A DNA stretch of 64,000 nucleotides from positions 20,737,208-20,801,207 of the forward strand of contig OZ038450.1 of NCBI GenBank assembly GCA_964036195.1, read 5' to 3'. Below are positions 34,391 to 46,100 of this stretch, piece after piece. The stretch's first letter is position 1; the number at the start of each line of letters is the position of its first letter. The notes under the pieces were generated by a model. It had not been told where the DNA came from. It saw only the letters and a program-made list of their open reading frames with translations, and did no database searches. The position numbers and the translations under genes are program-made. Origin of the DNA: Sphaerolaimus hirsutus (Eukaryota; Nematoda; Chromadorea; Monhysterida; Sphaerolaimidae).

Positions 34391-35494
34391 ATGCATCGAC
34401 TCGCACTTTTCATGGCCCTCATTTCGCTCATCGGTTGGCCCAACAAATCATTTTCAAATTCAAAATCCAACAAAAAATCCAATGGCTCTGCGCACTCTAG
34501 TTTTCACATGAAATTTCGAAGACTCACAAATGAGCTTTACACGTGTTTGAGTTTTCCACATTGACTCACTTTAAATCTCTGTCAACTGTAGTTGACGGAC
34601 ACCTCATTGTAGAAAACTCAAATGCATTTTGAGCTGATTTGTGACTTTTATCCCAATTTCGTGTGAAAACTAGTGTGCGCAGGTACAATGTGCCTACACA
34701 CTAGTTTTTCCCCTCACACCGTTGGAAAACTGAATTTTTTTCAAATGCAGATTAATCAACAGGGTTGAATGATTTTGTGTAATTTTAATGTGAATTTTTA
34801 AATCAATGAAAGGTTAAATTTGAAAATTTGAAAACTAAAACACATATAGCATACAATAAGAGTAGGCTGAATGTCGCCATGTCGCCATTTCAGTTTTCAC
34901 AGAAGTCACTGTGGAAACTAGCGTGCGCAATCACATTAAAACTCCACAACCCCCAAAACCCCCCCATCAGCCATCGCTTACTCAAACGAGGAGGTACCCC
35001 TCGAGCCCGTCGACGGCAGTTCCGAAGAGATCGAGGGCAGCGGCGTGGAGTCGTCGAGCGGCGCCGACACGAAGCCGCTCGTGTGCTCGGAGAAGGCCAT
35101 GCTGTGCACGTGCCCGGCGGACGTGAGCGCCGAGGACAAGGTGTGCGCCAGCGACGGGGTCAGCTACGATAGCAGGTGCCACCTGTGCTGCGCCAAGTAT
35201 GGAGAGAGACCGAACCCTCAGTTGGAGCTAGTTCATGATGGTTGGTGGGTGTGCTGGGGGTGCTCACGGACTCGTGAAAGGGTCTGCAAAATGTAAAATG
35301 TTTTAATGTCATGTCAAGTGTCGAACATCATGTAAAATATCCTGAAAAATGGCAAACGTGTTTACCATTTTACAGTGCATTTTACATGACTTGACATTTT
35401 ACACGGTGTGGGAGTGACACCTGGCGTCATGTTATATCTGGCGCGTTCAAACACGAAAAAATTTTTACTTTCGATCGCAGGGAAGTGCGAGTAG
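34391..35494 (+). CDS. Small secreted Kazal-domain protein
   Basis: Three exons, 34391-34499, 34971-35240 and 35481-35494, join in phase 1 at both junctions to 130 residues. Exon 1 encodes a signal peptide (MHRLALFMALISLIGW) and a Ser/Asn/Lys-rich linker. Exon 2 begins with an acidic segment with a Ser-Gly-Ser/Gly-Val-Glu pattern like a glycosaminoglycan attachment site, then a Kazal-type inhibitor fold with CTCPAD, VCASDGVSYDSRC and HLCCAKYGE. The last Kazal cysteine sits alone in a 14-bp terminal exon (Gly-Lys-Cys-Glu-stop), completing the C-terminal disulfide residue. It could be a protease inhibitor or a small matrix proteoglycan; targets cannot be read. A polyadenylation signal is at 35791. 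The first intron starts inside a family K element terminus. Confidence 0.8.
34494..34682. mobile_element. Family K element at the Kazal exon 1 donor
   Basis: CTAGTTTTCACA to TGTGAAAACTAG flanked by TGCGCA on both sides; its terminal GTTTTCAC supplies the donor of the Kazal gene. Confidence 0.75.
34691..34927. mobile_element. Family K short element (deletion derivative)
   Basis: TGCCTACACACTAGTTTTTC to GGAAACTAGCGTGCGCA; shares CTAAAACACATATAGCATAC and AATGTCGCCATGTCGCCATT with the 3.5-kb copy at 48751. Confidence 0.75.
35276..35420. mobile_element. Family C element in Kazal intron 2
   Basis: CTG-flanked hairpin; inner ends GTGCTCACGGACTC and GTGGGAGTGACAC. Confidence 0.7.
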
Positions 35495-37670
35495 CCTGAC
35501 GTTGCCAGTAAAAAATGATCGCGTCTTTCCGCACGACGATTCCTGAACAAATTGTACAGCCTCGATTTGTTTCGTTATTGTTGAGTGTTCATTTATCAGT
35601 TAATGTTCGGTCACTAATTAATATATTGATAATTACATTTTCTCGTTTATAAAATACGCATACTGGACTACTGGTAAAAATATTTACATAATTACTTATG
35701 TGCCTAACTCGATATGTTCAAGTGTCGTCGTTTAATTTTACTTGTAGTTATTCTTACCTTCGACAAATTTCTAAAACAATTATCGACGTGAATAAAGATA
35801 TTTTGACAAAATAAAAATAAGTTCGTGCCATAATAACACATGTAAAATACATGTAAGCGCAACAAAAACATTGATCAAGTCATTTGGCATAATATTTGTG
35901 CAATGAAAGCGTTGATATTTGCTAAATTACCATCTGGTAAATAGCAGCCTGGCACCCTGCAAAGTGTAAAATAAAATTTCACGTAAACTGTTAAGTACAA
36001 AAAAATAAAGGATTTTATTACTGAACATTTTGACATTTTGCATGGCACTTGACAAGTTTGTATGCAACTTGCATGACATTTTGACACTTGACTTTACACT
36101 TTACATCACCACGGCACCAGTATTTCAGATCACCCGATCTGGTAGTGTGAAGCCCATCAGTTGCACAGTAATGATTAGGGTCTGGTATTTTATTTACACT
36201 GACCCACAGGGCGAATCTTTTTGCAGTATGCGGCAACTCAGGCGCTACATTTTTCACAGTCACGTTCACGGATAAACAGAATGTTGGCAACGTTTTGGTA
36301 TTCGTATTGGCAAGGTATCCGTTTCAATCAGATATCTGTTTTAGTCAAAATAGCTTTTTATTTTCAGAATGTTTTTTTAAATAAATAAATACCGTATTTC
36401 CTCGAAATACCCCCCTTCAAATTACCCCCCCCCCCGCCCTCGAAATACCCCCAGGTGTTTTTGAGCTGGGGGAAAAATACCCCCTCGAATAAGCCCCCCT
36501 CGAAATACCCCCCCCCCTCAAAATTTCCACTCTGAAAAAATAAACCCCCTGGGGGTATTTCGAGGAAATACGGTATGTATTTATGTGAAATAAATATCTA
36601 TAGCCATCGGGTTACACTTCAAGCAAACTTCCCACAGCGATACGGATTGCCCATAAACCTTTCTATGAATGCATGTTAACCTATTTTGTGCGAAATATTT
36701 GCACTTTATTGAAGTTCTGAATTAGGTAGTCATATTCATTCTGGGCTTGACATGACATAAAAATGTGGCGCATAGATTGCCGCAAACTCTTTCTGACAAA
36801 AAGTTTATCGCACGCCGGTAGCCAGCGGCAATGGGTGTCATTTTATTGGTAGATGATGATCTTAATCGGGTGATTTGAATTTTGACCCACGTACGATTAT
36901 CAACAATGAGTAAGGCTTTAGCTCAGCACTATTTACCTACGTGTCCACTTAATTTTTAAAGCTTAGAACGGATTTGATACATTGCATCCCTTACCAAAAG
37001 CTAAGCAGCGTGAAACGGGAGGGCTGTAAGTGTGTGTTGCCAATTTATCACTACTTGATTTAACAAAAACGAACACTCGATCGACCATTATAATGGCAAG
37101 TGCAGAGGGCAGTGCTTCAAAATGTGTATACTTTTGAGCTCTAAGCACCAAACGGCGCCATTCTTAGTGTAAAACCGGAGTTACAGCACAACGACAAATA
37201 GGAGTTGTAGGGACAAATTCAGTGTCGACAAATTAAAAATACTCAAGAACGCTTAGAGATATACATCAACAAATAGACTTGTTGAAAACACTAATCGATA
37301 TCTACATCGTGTCCAAAAATTATCCAACAAGCTCCAGTTGTTCTCAAGGTATAAATCAAAATTAAAAATTTCGCTATTTGTTGGCAACATTTCTCGTTGG
37401 AATTGCCGACAAATAGCAAAAAAAATTAAATTTATATTTCGAAAACTACTTTAGCTTTTTGGATATTTTTGGACACGATGTAGATATAGGTTAGTGCTTT
37501 CAACATCTCAATTTGGGGATGGATATCTTCAAGCATTCTTGAGTATTTGTAATTTGTCGACGCTGATTTGTCGCTTCAGCTTCTATTTGTCGTCGGGCTG
37601 TAACTACGGCTCAAAGCCCATTATACGAAATACTAAACGACAGTATGAAAGAAAGAACGGCGGCCCACGG
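35495..37670. other. Intergenic region Kazal to ZP 3' end
   Basis: Family C element at about 35951-36118, family A element at 36391-36575, and a 440-bp inverted repeat at about 37170-37610 with arms ACAAATAGGAGTTG / TTGTCGACGCTGATTTGTCG. Nothing else recognised. Confidence 0.6.
35791..35796 (+). terminator. Polyadenylation signal after the Kazal gene
   Basis: AATAAA about 300 bp after the stop at 35494, with a T-rich stretch nearby. Confidence 0.45.
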
Positions 37671-40600
37671 TCACGGGGTCGGCGGCTGGAAAGCTCTGAG
37701 ACTGGGCAGCTTAACACCAACACTGGACGGCTTCGTGCTGCCGCCGCCCACTTGTCGCTGATTGTGTCGCTGCACGCTGGCCACGTGCGACTTGTCGCTG
37801 CACAACGTGTTGGTCGACTGGGCGAGTCGCCGGGTAGCGCGCAGCTGCATCATCAGGAAGGCGGTGATGGCGGCAAACAGCACCGCCAGGGGGCAGTCCC
37901 GGACCCTGTAAAGTGCCCTGGAAAATGTCAAATATCATGTAAAGTGCCAAAAGTCGTGTTGCCATTTTGCAGGGCATTTTACATGACTTTTGACACTTTG
38001 CATGACATTTGACATGTTACAGGGCATTTTACAGGGTCTGGGACTGGCACCAGGCCGATGGCGGACGCGAGCGCGATCGTCAGTCCGGTGGGCGCGCACG
38101 GTTTCGCGCGCATTGGACGCCGCCGCTGCGGCGATCCGCTTTGATCGTTGTTGCCGCCCGAGTACAAGGACGACCAGTAAGACAGCTCGTTCTTGTCAAA
38201 GAAACTGCCGGAGTTCTCCCATTGACGTAATTGCTCTGCGGTGTTTCGAGGTATGATTACGGAAATGACAAACAATGCCGATAACTCCCAGACTCTAAAA
38301 TGTCAAATGTCATGCAAAATGTCAAAAGACACGAAAAATTCCCTGTAAAAGGCAAATGTACGTTTGCCATATTACAGGGCATTCACATTACTTGCATGAA
38401 CACATTGCATGAAATATGACATTTTACAGGGCATTTTACAAGGTCCGGGAGTGACACCAAAGGATTCACCTTCTTGTGCAGCCGTATCCTGCGGCAGTTC
38501 GTCCGTGATGCGCACGTAGTCGTGCAGAGTTAACGCGCGCACGTCGCTGCCCCTGGCGGCCGCGTTCCCGTTAATGGGCAGCCCGTAGCCCGTGTCCATG
38601 TACGCGGGCATAGAGCGCAGTCGGCGCACCACTCGGTTACTGCTGCCCGGCGCTGGGCAGATTTCCTGCGGTCGCACACGATATTCATCCAGAGCTACTG
38701 AAGCACGCAAGCGCTTCAACACAGATTTCGGTTTCACATTTCGCAGAGCGATCTCCAAATGCACATGCGGCAATGTTGAAAAATAAAAGTTATGGCAAGT
38801 GCATTTGAAGATCGCTGTGCGTCAAGTGAAGCCAAAATCTGAGTTGACACAGACCAGTTGACTCATATGTGTCAACTAATGTATGAGTCAGCAATGACGC
38901 ACCTTGAATTCGCAGTCGTGGCACACGTCGACGGTGCAAGTGAAGTACACGTCGTTGGGGCCGGGGAACTTGAACGCGCTCATCCGGAAGTAGTACAGGG
39001 CGTCGCCGGTGGCCGTGCGCGCCCGCTGCATCCGACCGGCCACCTGCGGCCGCGCCGTGCACCTGCGCATGGAATTCATGCGGTTGTGAGTTAGATGAAT
39101 ACTGAAAAGCTGCTATAGTTATTGAATTTAATTTAGACTTCAGGAAATTCAGAAAATACTGTAGAGATATTGACTTAAGGATACTATATCATCGCAGTGG
39201 CAATCAATTATAAGGAAAGGAAAAAATTTATGCAAAATGCCAGGTAAAATGCAAAAGAATTTTTAACCCGACATTTTACACTTGTCACTCTAACAATTGT
39301 CAAAACTGTCTGGCTTTTCACATGACATGACAGTTTACATCGTATTGTTAGATGGTTGGATGTAGCCACTGCTTATTTTACCATCACCATCAATAGGGCA
39401 AACTATCGCTTCCCCAAATTATCTCCACTCACCCTCTCTCATCAATGAGCATGACACTCTGATGCCCAGTGCCATCCTTAGCAAAGCACGAGTGCACGAA
39501 TATGGAGTATCCAGCCTCAGTGCTCTGATCCACCGTACTATCCGCGCGCGCCGCCCTCACCACCAGCGTTATAACGTCGCCCTGGGGGCAGTCCCTGACC
39601 CTGTAAAATGCCCTGTAAAATGTCAAATGGCATGCAAAGTGGCAAAAGTCATGTAAAATGCCCTGCAAAATGGCAAACGTACGTTTGCCATTTTGCAGGG
39701 CATTTTACATGACTTTGGACACTTTGCGTGACATTTCACATTTTACAGGGCATTTTACAGGGTCCGGGATTGGCACCAGCTTGAGGGGGCTGTCGACGGG
39801 CGGGCGGTAGGGCCCCACACCGGACTGGATTTCCATGCGAACGTCGGCGGGGCGGTCGAGACTCGACTGAGTTACCACGATGCGCGTCGGCGTGATCGTT
39901 CTGATAGTGAGGGTCAGGATTGATGTTTGGTTGCGACTGTAGCTGCGCAGTCAAGTTTATATTTAATTTCTGTTGTAAATGACCTATTTCGATGTAATTC
40001 GACCCACGAATTATACGGCGAGCAAAATTTAGCATAACATATTATATCCACGAGAAATATGTACCTTTACTGTAATTCTATGATTTATCACCCATCGGGT
40101 CACGCTCCCCCTCGAATAATCCCATTTATATTTTCTGCTGGTAGAAAAAATGTACTTTGTCTACAGTATTTCTCGCTGTGAGTAAATTCTAAATACCGTA
40201 TTTGCTTGAATAATCGCCCTGGGGGATTATTATTTCGTCAGACTTTTTTGAGGGGGGTACTATTCGAGGGGGGGGGGAATCATTCAAGGGGGGAATTATT
40301 ATTTCGTCAAAATTTTCAAGCATGTTTGTATCAAATAGTTTCATGAATTATGCTTTATCAACACAATAATGTGCCATTTTTGTTCAAATTAGGCAAAACA
40401 AATTGATCAACTCACTTAAGGGGGGATTATTTAAGGGGGGAATTATTTTGTCGTCACTCGTCTTACAGGGGGGATTATTCGAGGGGGGAATTATTCAAGG
40501 GGGGAACTATTCAAGCAAATACGGTACATTATATTTTAATGCAATATATTTGCATAAAAATCAATTTTTAGAAAAAGGATTTAAACATTTGTTTCCACTT

Positions 40601-43197
40601 CTTTGCCACTGGTGCATGTCCAATTAGCCTGCTCGCAGAAAATCGTAAAGTTCCAAAGCCGCAGCTCTGTTCAATCTATGGGAGCAGGTGGTTTAAAAAA
40701 AAGCATTTGAATGCATACAAGAATGTTTCAGAAAGAAGTTCACTAAACCAGTGGATGTCTTTCCCACAATGAAATTTTTGTTCCTGGCAAAAAGATTGCC
40801 TTGTAGGCTTTTCTTGGACTTAAAATTTTCAGAATTCAGTGCCCATAATGGACTTAAATGCTTGCTTGTTTCAACAGAAGAAATTGGGGCAATATTAGGC
40901 TTATTGATTTCTTGCACAATTTTGGGTGGACTTATCAACTTTTTGCCTGACTTTTTGCAAATTTGTCAAAATATATCAGAGTGCAACACGTGATAAAATG
41001 GGCATATGACATTCAATGTTTTTGGGAAATGCTGAAAATGGGCGGGACAAACTGTAGATACCATTTCCGGGATTAATTAAATTTTCGATGTTTTGTACTT
41101 ATAGACTTTTGAAAGTGGTCGCCTCAAATCCAATCTTCAACAACCCACAACCCACTCAATAATAACAGTCTGCGCTGGCGTCACAGTAAATCGGTCGGTG
41201 AGACTGCCGAAGCGGGTATTGCTGCCGCCGCCGCCGCCGCCGCCAGAGATGCTGTTCGTGTCCACGTTGGTGTTGGTGTTGCCCGCGTCGATGGACGACG
41301 ATGCGAGCTCGCAGATGAACAGGAAGCGTCTGTCGTGCTCTGTTTGCGTGTCTTTGTCGTACTGCACGTAGACCTCGTTTTCCATTTTGGTTACTAGCTG
41401 CGGGTGGGTGAGTACTGTTTTAGTTAAATGTAAGGCCTGGTCAAGTGCCTCTGCCAGACCTTGTAAAATGCCCTGTAAAATGTTAAATAGGATGCAAACT
41501 CTCAAAAGCCAAGTAAAGTAGTTATGTAAAATATCAGATTCTCCTATACTTTTTCAATGGGCCAGTCCCGCAAACTATTAAATGTCATACAAATTGGCTA
41601 ACACGTTCGTTCATGACATGTAAAATGTAAAAGAAAAAAACTGGGCATTTACATTTTATGACATTGGACAAATTTGTGTGACACTTTTCAAGACATTGAT
41701 AAATTTGTCTGACAGTTTAGGCAAATTTTACTGGCTCGGAACTGGCACCAGATCGGCCTGCTTAAACCATTCGTGGTAACAACCGTCCCCTGTGTGAATA
41801 CCGTATTTCCTCGAAATACCCCCCCCACGAAATACCCCCCTCAAAATGGGCACTATGAATTTGTGATCAGGGAAATGCACAACAGACGTTTAAAACACTT
41901 ACTGTGTTATGTTAGAACATCGTTTATACCATCTACATCCTTATATAAGGCTGTAAAAACGTATAAATGGTGGTTATTGTTGCATTTTTCACGTTTTTCT
42001 CTCAAAATTTTCACTCTGAAAAAATAAACCCCCCGGGGGTAATTCGAGGAAATACGGTAGCTTACGTTTGCGCTGTTCCGCTGCACCTTGGTCCCGCATT
42101 TCAGGTTCGGTATGGAGAACATAACCATGTCCATGCTGTACGTGTTGTAATAAACGCAGTCGTGCTCGTGCGCGTAGTTTTGTGAGTAAATCTTGCCGAA
42201 AAATTCCTTGGCGAACATCAGCTGCACGGTGATGCCGTCGCCGGAGCACATGGCCGACACTTCTGCGCGTGGATATTTTTTTGCTCTACTTCATAGATAA
42301 TTTCTGTCAAGCGCTGGCTATCGGAAAGGATCATGCCATGTCTAAAAATTTGAAATTCCCAGTAAATTTTCAAGTGAAATTTAGTGAAGTGAAACTTTCA
42401 GTCTCATAAGCGCTGTGATCGAACCACTTCCGGAATCTGTCACTTGATGTGATTCGCGTAGGATTGGTACCAGGTGTCATATGTTCCAAATCGGTGATCA
42501 CATGCGGGAAAAGTTAAAATAACATTTTCTGTACTCGAGTACTTTCAAAAAGTAAAACGTAAAAGTGTCTACAGGTACTGTTTTAAAGGGGATACGCAAA
42601 AGCGAGTACAGAAACTTGTTTTCGGAGGCAACGTAAAGTATTCATTCAGTACTCGAGTAAACGTATTTTTCGAGTAAACGTAAATACATTTAAACAACTA
42701 TGTTACACCCAACACAACGAACCAGCAACCGCCGGAGTAAACATCTGCTCAGCGGGCTCAATCGGCGGCAGCGCGCCCGCCTCCCCCTGCTGCCCCCCAC
42801 TTTGCACCCCCTGACCCCCCTGTCCAGTAATTGCATTGGTACCCAACGGCGGGGGCGGGGGCGGCGGGGGCGGCGCTGTCAATGACGCCTGACCCAACGC
42901 TGTTGGCGCCATGGAGAGGGTTAATAAGGCGACCTGGGGGCACTCCCAGAGCCTGTAAAGTGCCCTGTAAAATGTCAAATGTCACGCAAAGCGTCAAAAG
43001 TCATGGAAATGCCCGGTAAAATGGCAAACGTACGTACGTTTGCCATTTTACCGGGCATTTTACGTGACTTTTGACGCTTTGCGTGACATATGACATTTTA
43101 CAGGGCATTTTACAGGCTCTGGGACTGGCACCAGTGAGATGGTAGTGAATGGGGATTGTTTTAGGGTAGTGAAAGTCCTTTCTAGCTGCCGCGGCAT
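37671..43197 (-). CDS. Zona pellucida (ZP) domain transmembrane protein, cuticlin-like
   Basis: Secreted or apical-membrane protein whose ZP domain polymerises into extracellular matrix. Exons in transcript order: 43197-43132, 42933-42723, 42262-42066, 41397-41152, 39866-39777, 39581-39433, 39062-38903, 38665-38458, 38235-38051, 37886-37671; all phases agree, about 575 residues. Seen: signal peptide with core ISLVALLTLSMAPTALG split by intron 1; Pro/Gly/Gln-rich linker; ZP-N with CSGDGITVQL and IPNLKCGT; ZP-C with MEIQSGVGPYRPP, GDVITLVV, HSCFAKDGTG, LIDERGC and VCHDC; an RxRR-like furin site (NRVVRRLRS); a transmembrane helix (LTIALASAIGL + AVLFAAITAFLMM) split by the last intron; short basic tail. 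Introns 1, 5 and 9 are exactly family C elements. The exon 5 start was chosen by phase and is uncertain. Confidence 0.88.
37890..38050 (-). mobile_element. Family C element forming the last ZP intron (GT-TG)
   Basis: On the minus strand GTGCCAGTCCCAGACCCTG to GGGACTGCCCC, flanked by CTG codons; it interrupts the transmembrane-helix coding sequence between IGL and AVL in phase 0. Confidence 0.88.
38285..38457 (-). mobile_element. Family C element at the donor of ZP intron 8
   Basis: The element's terminal GTGTCACTCCCGG is the donor; the acceptor (CACCGCAG) lies about 50 bp beyond the far end. Confidence 0.75.
38712..38890. mobile_element. Family B element in ZP intron 7
   Basis: CACATTTCGCAGAGCGATCT and GATCGCTGTGCG arms with ATCTGAGTTGACACAGACCA. 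Confidence 0.7.
39585..39776 (-). mobile_element. Family C element forming ZP intron 5 (GT-AG)
   Basis: Minus-strand intron 39776-39582 runs from GTGCCAATCCCGGACCCTG to GGGACTGCCCCCAG. Near-perfect hairpin with GCAAACGTACGTTTGC centre. Exons join LKL to GDV in phase 0. Confidence 0.92.
40195..40527. mobile_element. Family A variant (TACCGTATTTGCTTGAATAA)
   Basis: TA-flanked element in ZP intron 4 with GGGGGGATTATT words in place of the usual CCTCGAATA repeats. Confidence 0.75.
41452..42059. mobile_element. Family C and family A elements together in ZP intron 3
   Basis: C remnant at about 41452-41753 and TA-flanked A element at 41800-42059. Open frames between them are not needed: the exons join NSAN to LVTK in phase. 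Confidence 0.75.
42937..43131 (-). mobile_element. Family C element forming ZP intron 1 (GT-AG)
   Basis: Minus-strand intron 43131-42934 from GTGCCAGTCCCAGAGCCTG to GGGAGTGCCCCCAG, splitting the signal-peptide core between ISL and VAL in phase 0. Confidence 0.92.
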
Positions 43198-46100
43198 GGT
43201 ATTTTTCATCGAGTGAGGTCGATTTTTCTGCCCTTTCAGTGAATCTGGCGCAGCTTTTTTAGCGGTGTACACGGTGGCGGATGCGTTCGAACAGCTCGGC
43301 CAGTCGCAGCGGTCGCCAGTCGGCTGGCGGGTTTGCCGCGCGCCGCGACGCATATTAAATTAAGAATTCTGGGCGTGTGGGTGGGTTTTTTGTTTGTGTA
43401 TTGAGAGTAGGTGTCTAAAAATAGTGACTGCGGAATTATTCCTCAAAACTTCTCGACGTAATATAATGCGTCATGCAGGGCAACCCGGTTTTACTATAGA
43501 TTTCGGGCGAAGATTCCCAGGCATGCGCGGCGACGCGGGCCGCAGCGCAGCACCGGAAGTGTGATGCAATGCGTCAGTGCCCTTCAGCCTTGATTTGCGC
43601 GTTTCTCGCACGCGCAGATCTATAGTGATGAAATGTGGGCGCGCGCGCCACGGGGCGACAATCCACTACCTAGAGGTGACCGAAAAAGGACTTTCGGATG
43701 AAATATAGAAAGATAAAGTGGCTAAAGATAATGCAATGCAATCAATTGTCAGACTTCAAAAGGAACAGATGCCTATCTGGCTGCTGTGGTTTGAAAGCAT
43801 GGCGCAGTGCACCGCTGCCAGTCAAATACTTCAAACAAAGTTTGGCGCCAATCCCAGCGACAACGCCAAAAAAATGGCGTGGCGTGGCGCACTGAATGCC
43901 CGAGTGGCAATAAATTCATATCGGTGCTCACCTGGGACTGGGCAAGGAGGGGGACATGCATTCGTGAATCTGCTGCGCTGCGTAGAAACGCGTCAGTATC
44001 GAACCCGCTGGCACACAAGTGATTTCTGACGCAGCGTCTCCATGTCCATAGTTTGTGCATTACTTAGACATACGCATGGATATCACACACAAAACACAAT
44101 TGGTAGTCCAAGGGCAGATTGTATTGGATGGAAATACGTACCTATCTACCTATATACATAAATACATACATATTTATAGGTAAAAATAGACACAAATCTA
44201 AGGTAAATTTGAAGTCACATGAAAAAAGTGGAGAGGCACTCGATCACGCACGCGGAGTTGAGCACAGCGCATATTTGTTTATTGTTTTTCCATATCAATA
44301 CTAACAATGATAATAACTTTTTTGTTTACAGACAGAGGGGCGAGTTTGTGACCACTCGAATAAATCATCTGCTCAATTGTTTTTTTTTGTTTTATAATCA
44401 AATGAAGGGGCGATTTTCGAATTGGGCACAATTCACTAGGGGATTTCGATTCAAAAAATGCCGGAAGACGCCATTTGATGGCAGTCAGATATATCTGAAA
44501 ATGCAGTGCGGATTGAATGGATGGGTAGGAAATGATGCCTTTGTCATTTAGTCTTTGAAAAGACAAATCGGTCATTAAACTGCAGAAACGCTGCAAGTGT
44601 GCACGGCACTGCGCGCCATTTGTTTGAATATGACAAAGATGTCAGCTCGTTCCCGAATTTTTGTGTGTATCTTCCCTAATATGAAAAAGCTTGACCACCA
44701 TCGAAAGTCGACACCAGGAATATTTTTCTCTTTGAGATTTCACCGTATGTTCATGTACCAAAACCTTGAATTATGTATTTTGTCGCTACACAACAAAATT
44801 TATGTGAAAATAAAAGTTGACGCAGACAACGATGTGATATTTGACGAGGTTACTGCGTGCTATAACAGTTACTGTCTTGTCATATGACATCAAACAAATT
44901 ATATACCTGAATCGATCTTCGCCAAGTTAGGCCTACGGCAATAGCCAGGCTTGTAAATAGATCAATAAAATTGCCCCTGATTCATATAAAATCAACACGT
45001 CCACATGGGAATAATGCCAATACAACATCATTCGATATCAACACGCATCCGCGTTATCACCGCGCGTATTTTTTTGTCAACTCAACAAAGGTGAAATAAA
45101 TCTGGGTTGGTGCAGGTGCCGATATTGGTTTGCGAAGAAAATTTGCTGCGATACGAGGACACGTTCACGCTTGAGCTGTCCGCTTGAATAAATATTTTTT
45201 ACCTCGAAAAAATCTTAATGCAAAGTTGTCCTTGAGTTGTCATCGGATGGAGATGAGCACATATCGAGGCGACGTAAACATGTTGATATTTATGTTGTGA
45301 AAGTAAAAATATTTACAATAGAATAGACGGGCGGTAGTAGCCGCGGGGCAAATGTCAAACGTTGATGCGCCGAAAAACTTCATTATTCAAGGACAAGAAA
45401 AATAACGAATTAGAATGTGTTAGGCATAAATATATACCTACCCTCAAGTGAGTGAAGTGTGTCAAAAACGCCGAAAACGTTACCTCCGAGCGCGATTACG
45501 TGTGAACTGCGAACTAAGCTTCCTGCGCATGTTCTGGCTGCAGCACAGGTAGAGAGAGTTTCACGCGGCAGCGGCGGCACAAACTCCACGCAGTCGCCAA
45601 ACACGCGGCCACACATGACGCCGCAGTCCCCCACGGGCCGCACAATGGCCGCCCTTGCGTGTGCATCGCGGCCGCTCCCGTGGAAGCGCACAATGCCGCA
45701 CTGTAGGTACCGGACGGGCGCGCTGTTACTGTCGGCGTGTGCGCGCACAGCGCAGATTAACCTACTGGGGAAATGGCCGTGTTTTGATGCGACCGAATGA
45801 TGCCGCTGGTAATTGTTGTGCGTGCCGTCGCGTCCCGAATAAATAAATGTGTGGCCAATTTTCTTTTGGACCGTTTCTGATCGCAAAAACCGCACCCTCA
45901 CCGAGAAATTAGAGCCGGCTTTCAGGCTGCCAGCCTACTTACAGTCACTGTATTTACAGTGTGGAAGTCGACGATAAAAAATTATAACAATATAAAAACG
46001 ACGCGCGCGCGCATTCAGGCGGCACAGCCAGAAATGTGCAAGGTCAGCGCGGCACAGGTAAATAGATACAGTGCCGCGGGTGTACGCATTTGCAACTATT

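Noticed and set aside
41757-41800. A short exon between the A and C elements of ZP intron 3 (frame DGCYHEWFKQADL)
   Set aside because: The acceptor phase does not fit, and direct joining of NSAN to LVTKMENEVYVQ matches the ZP-domain pattern.
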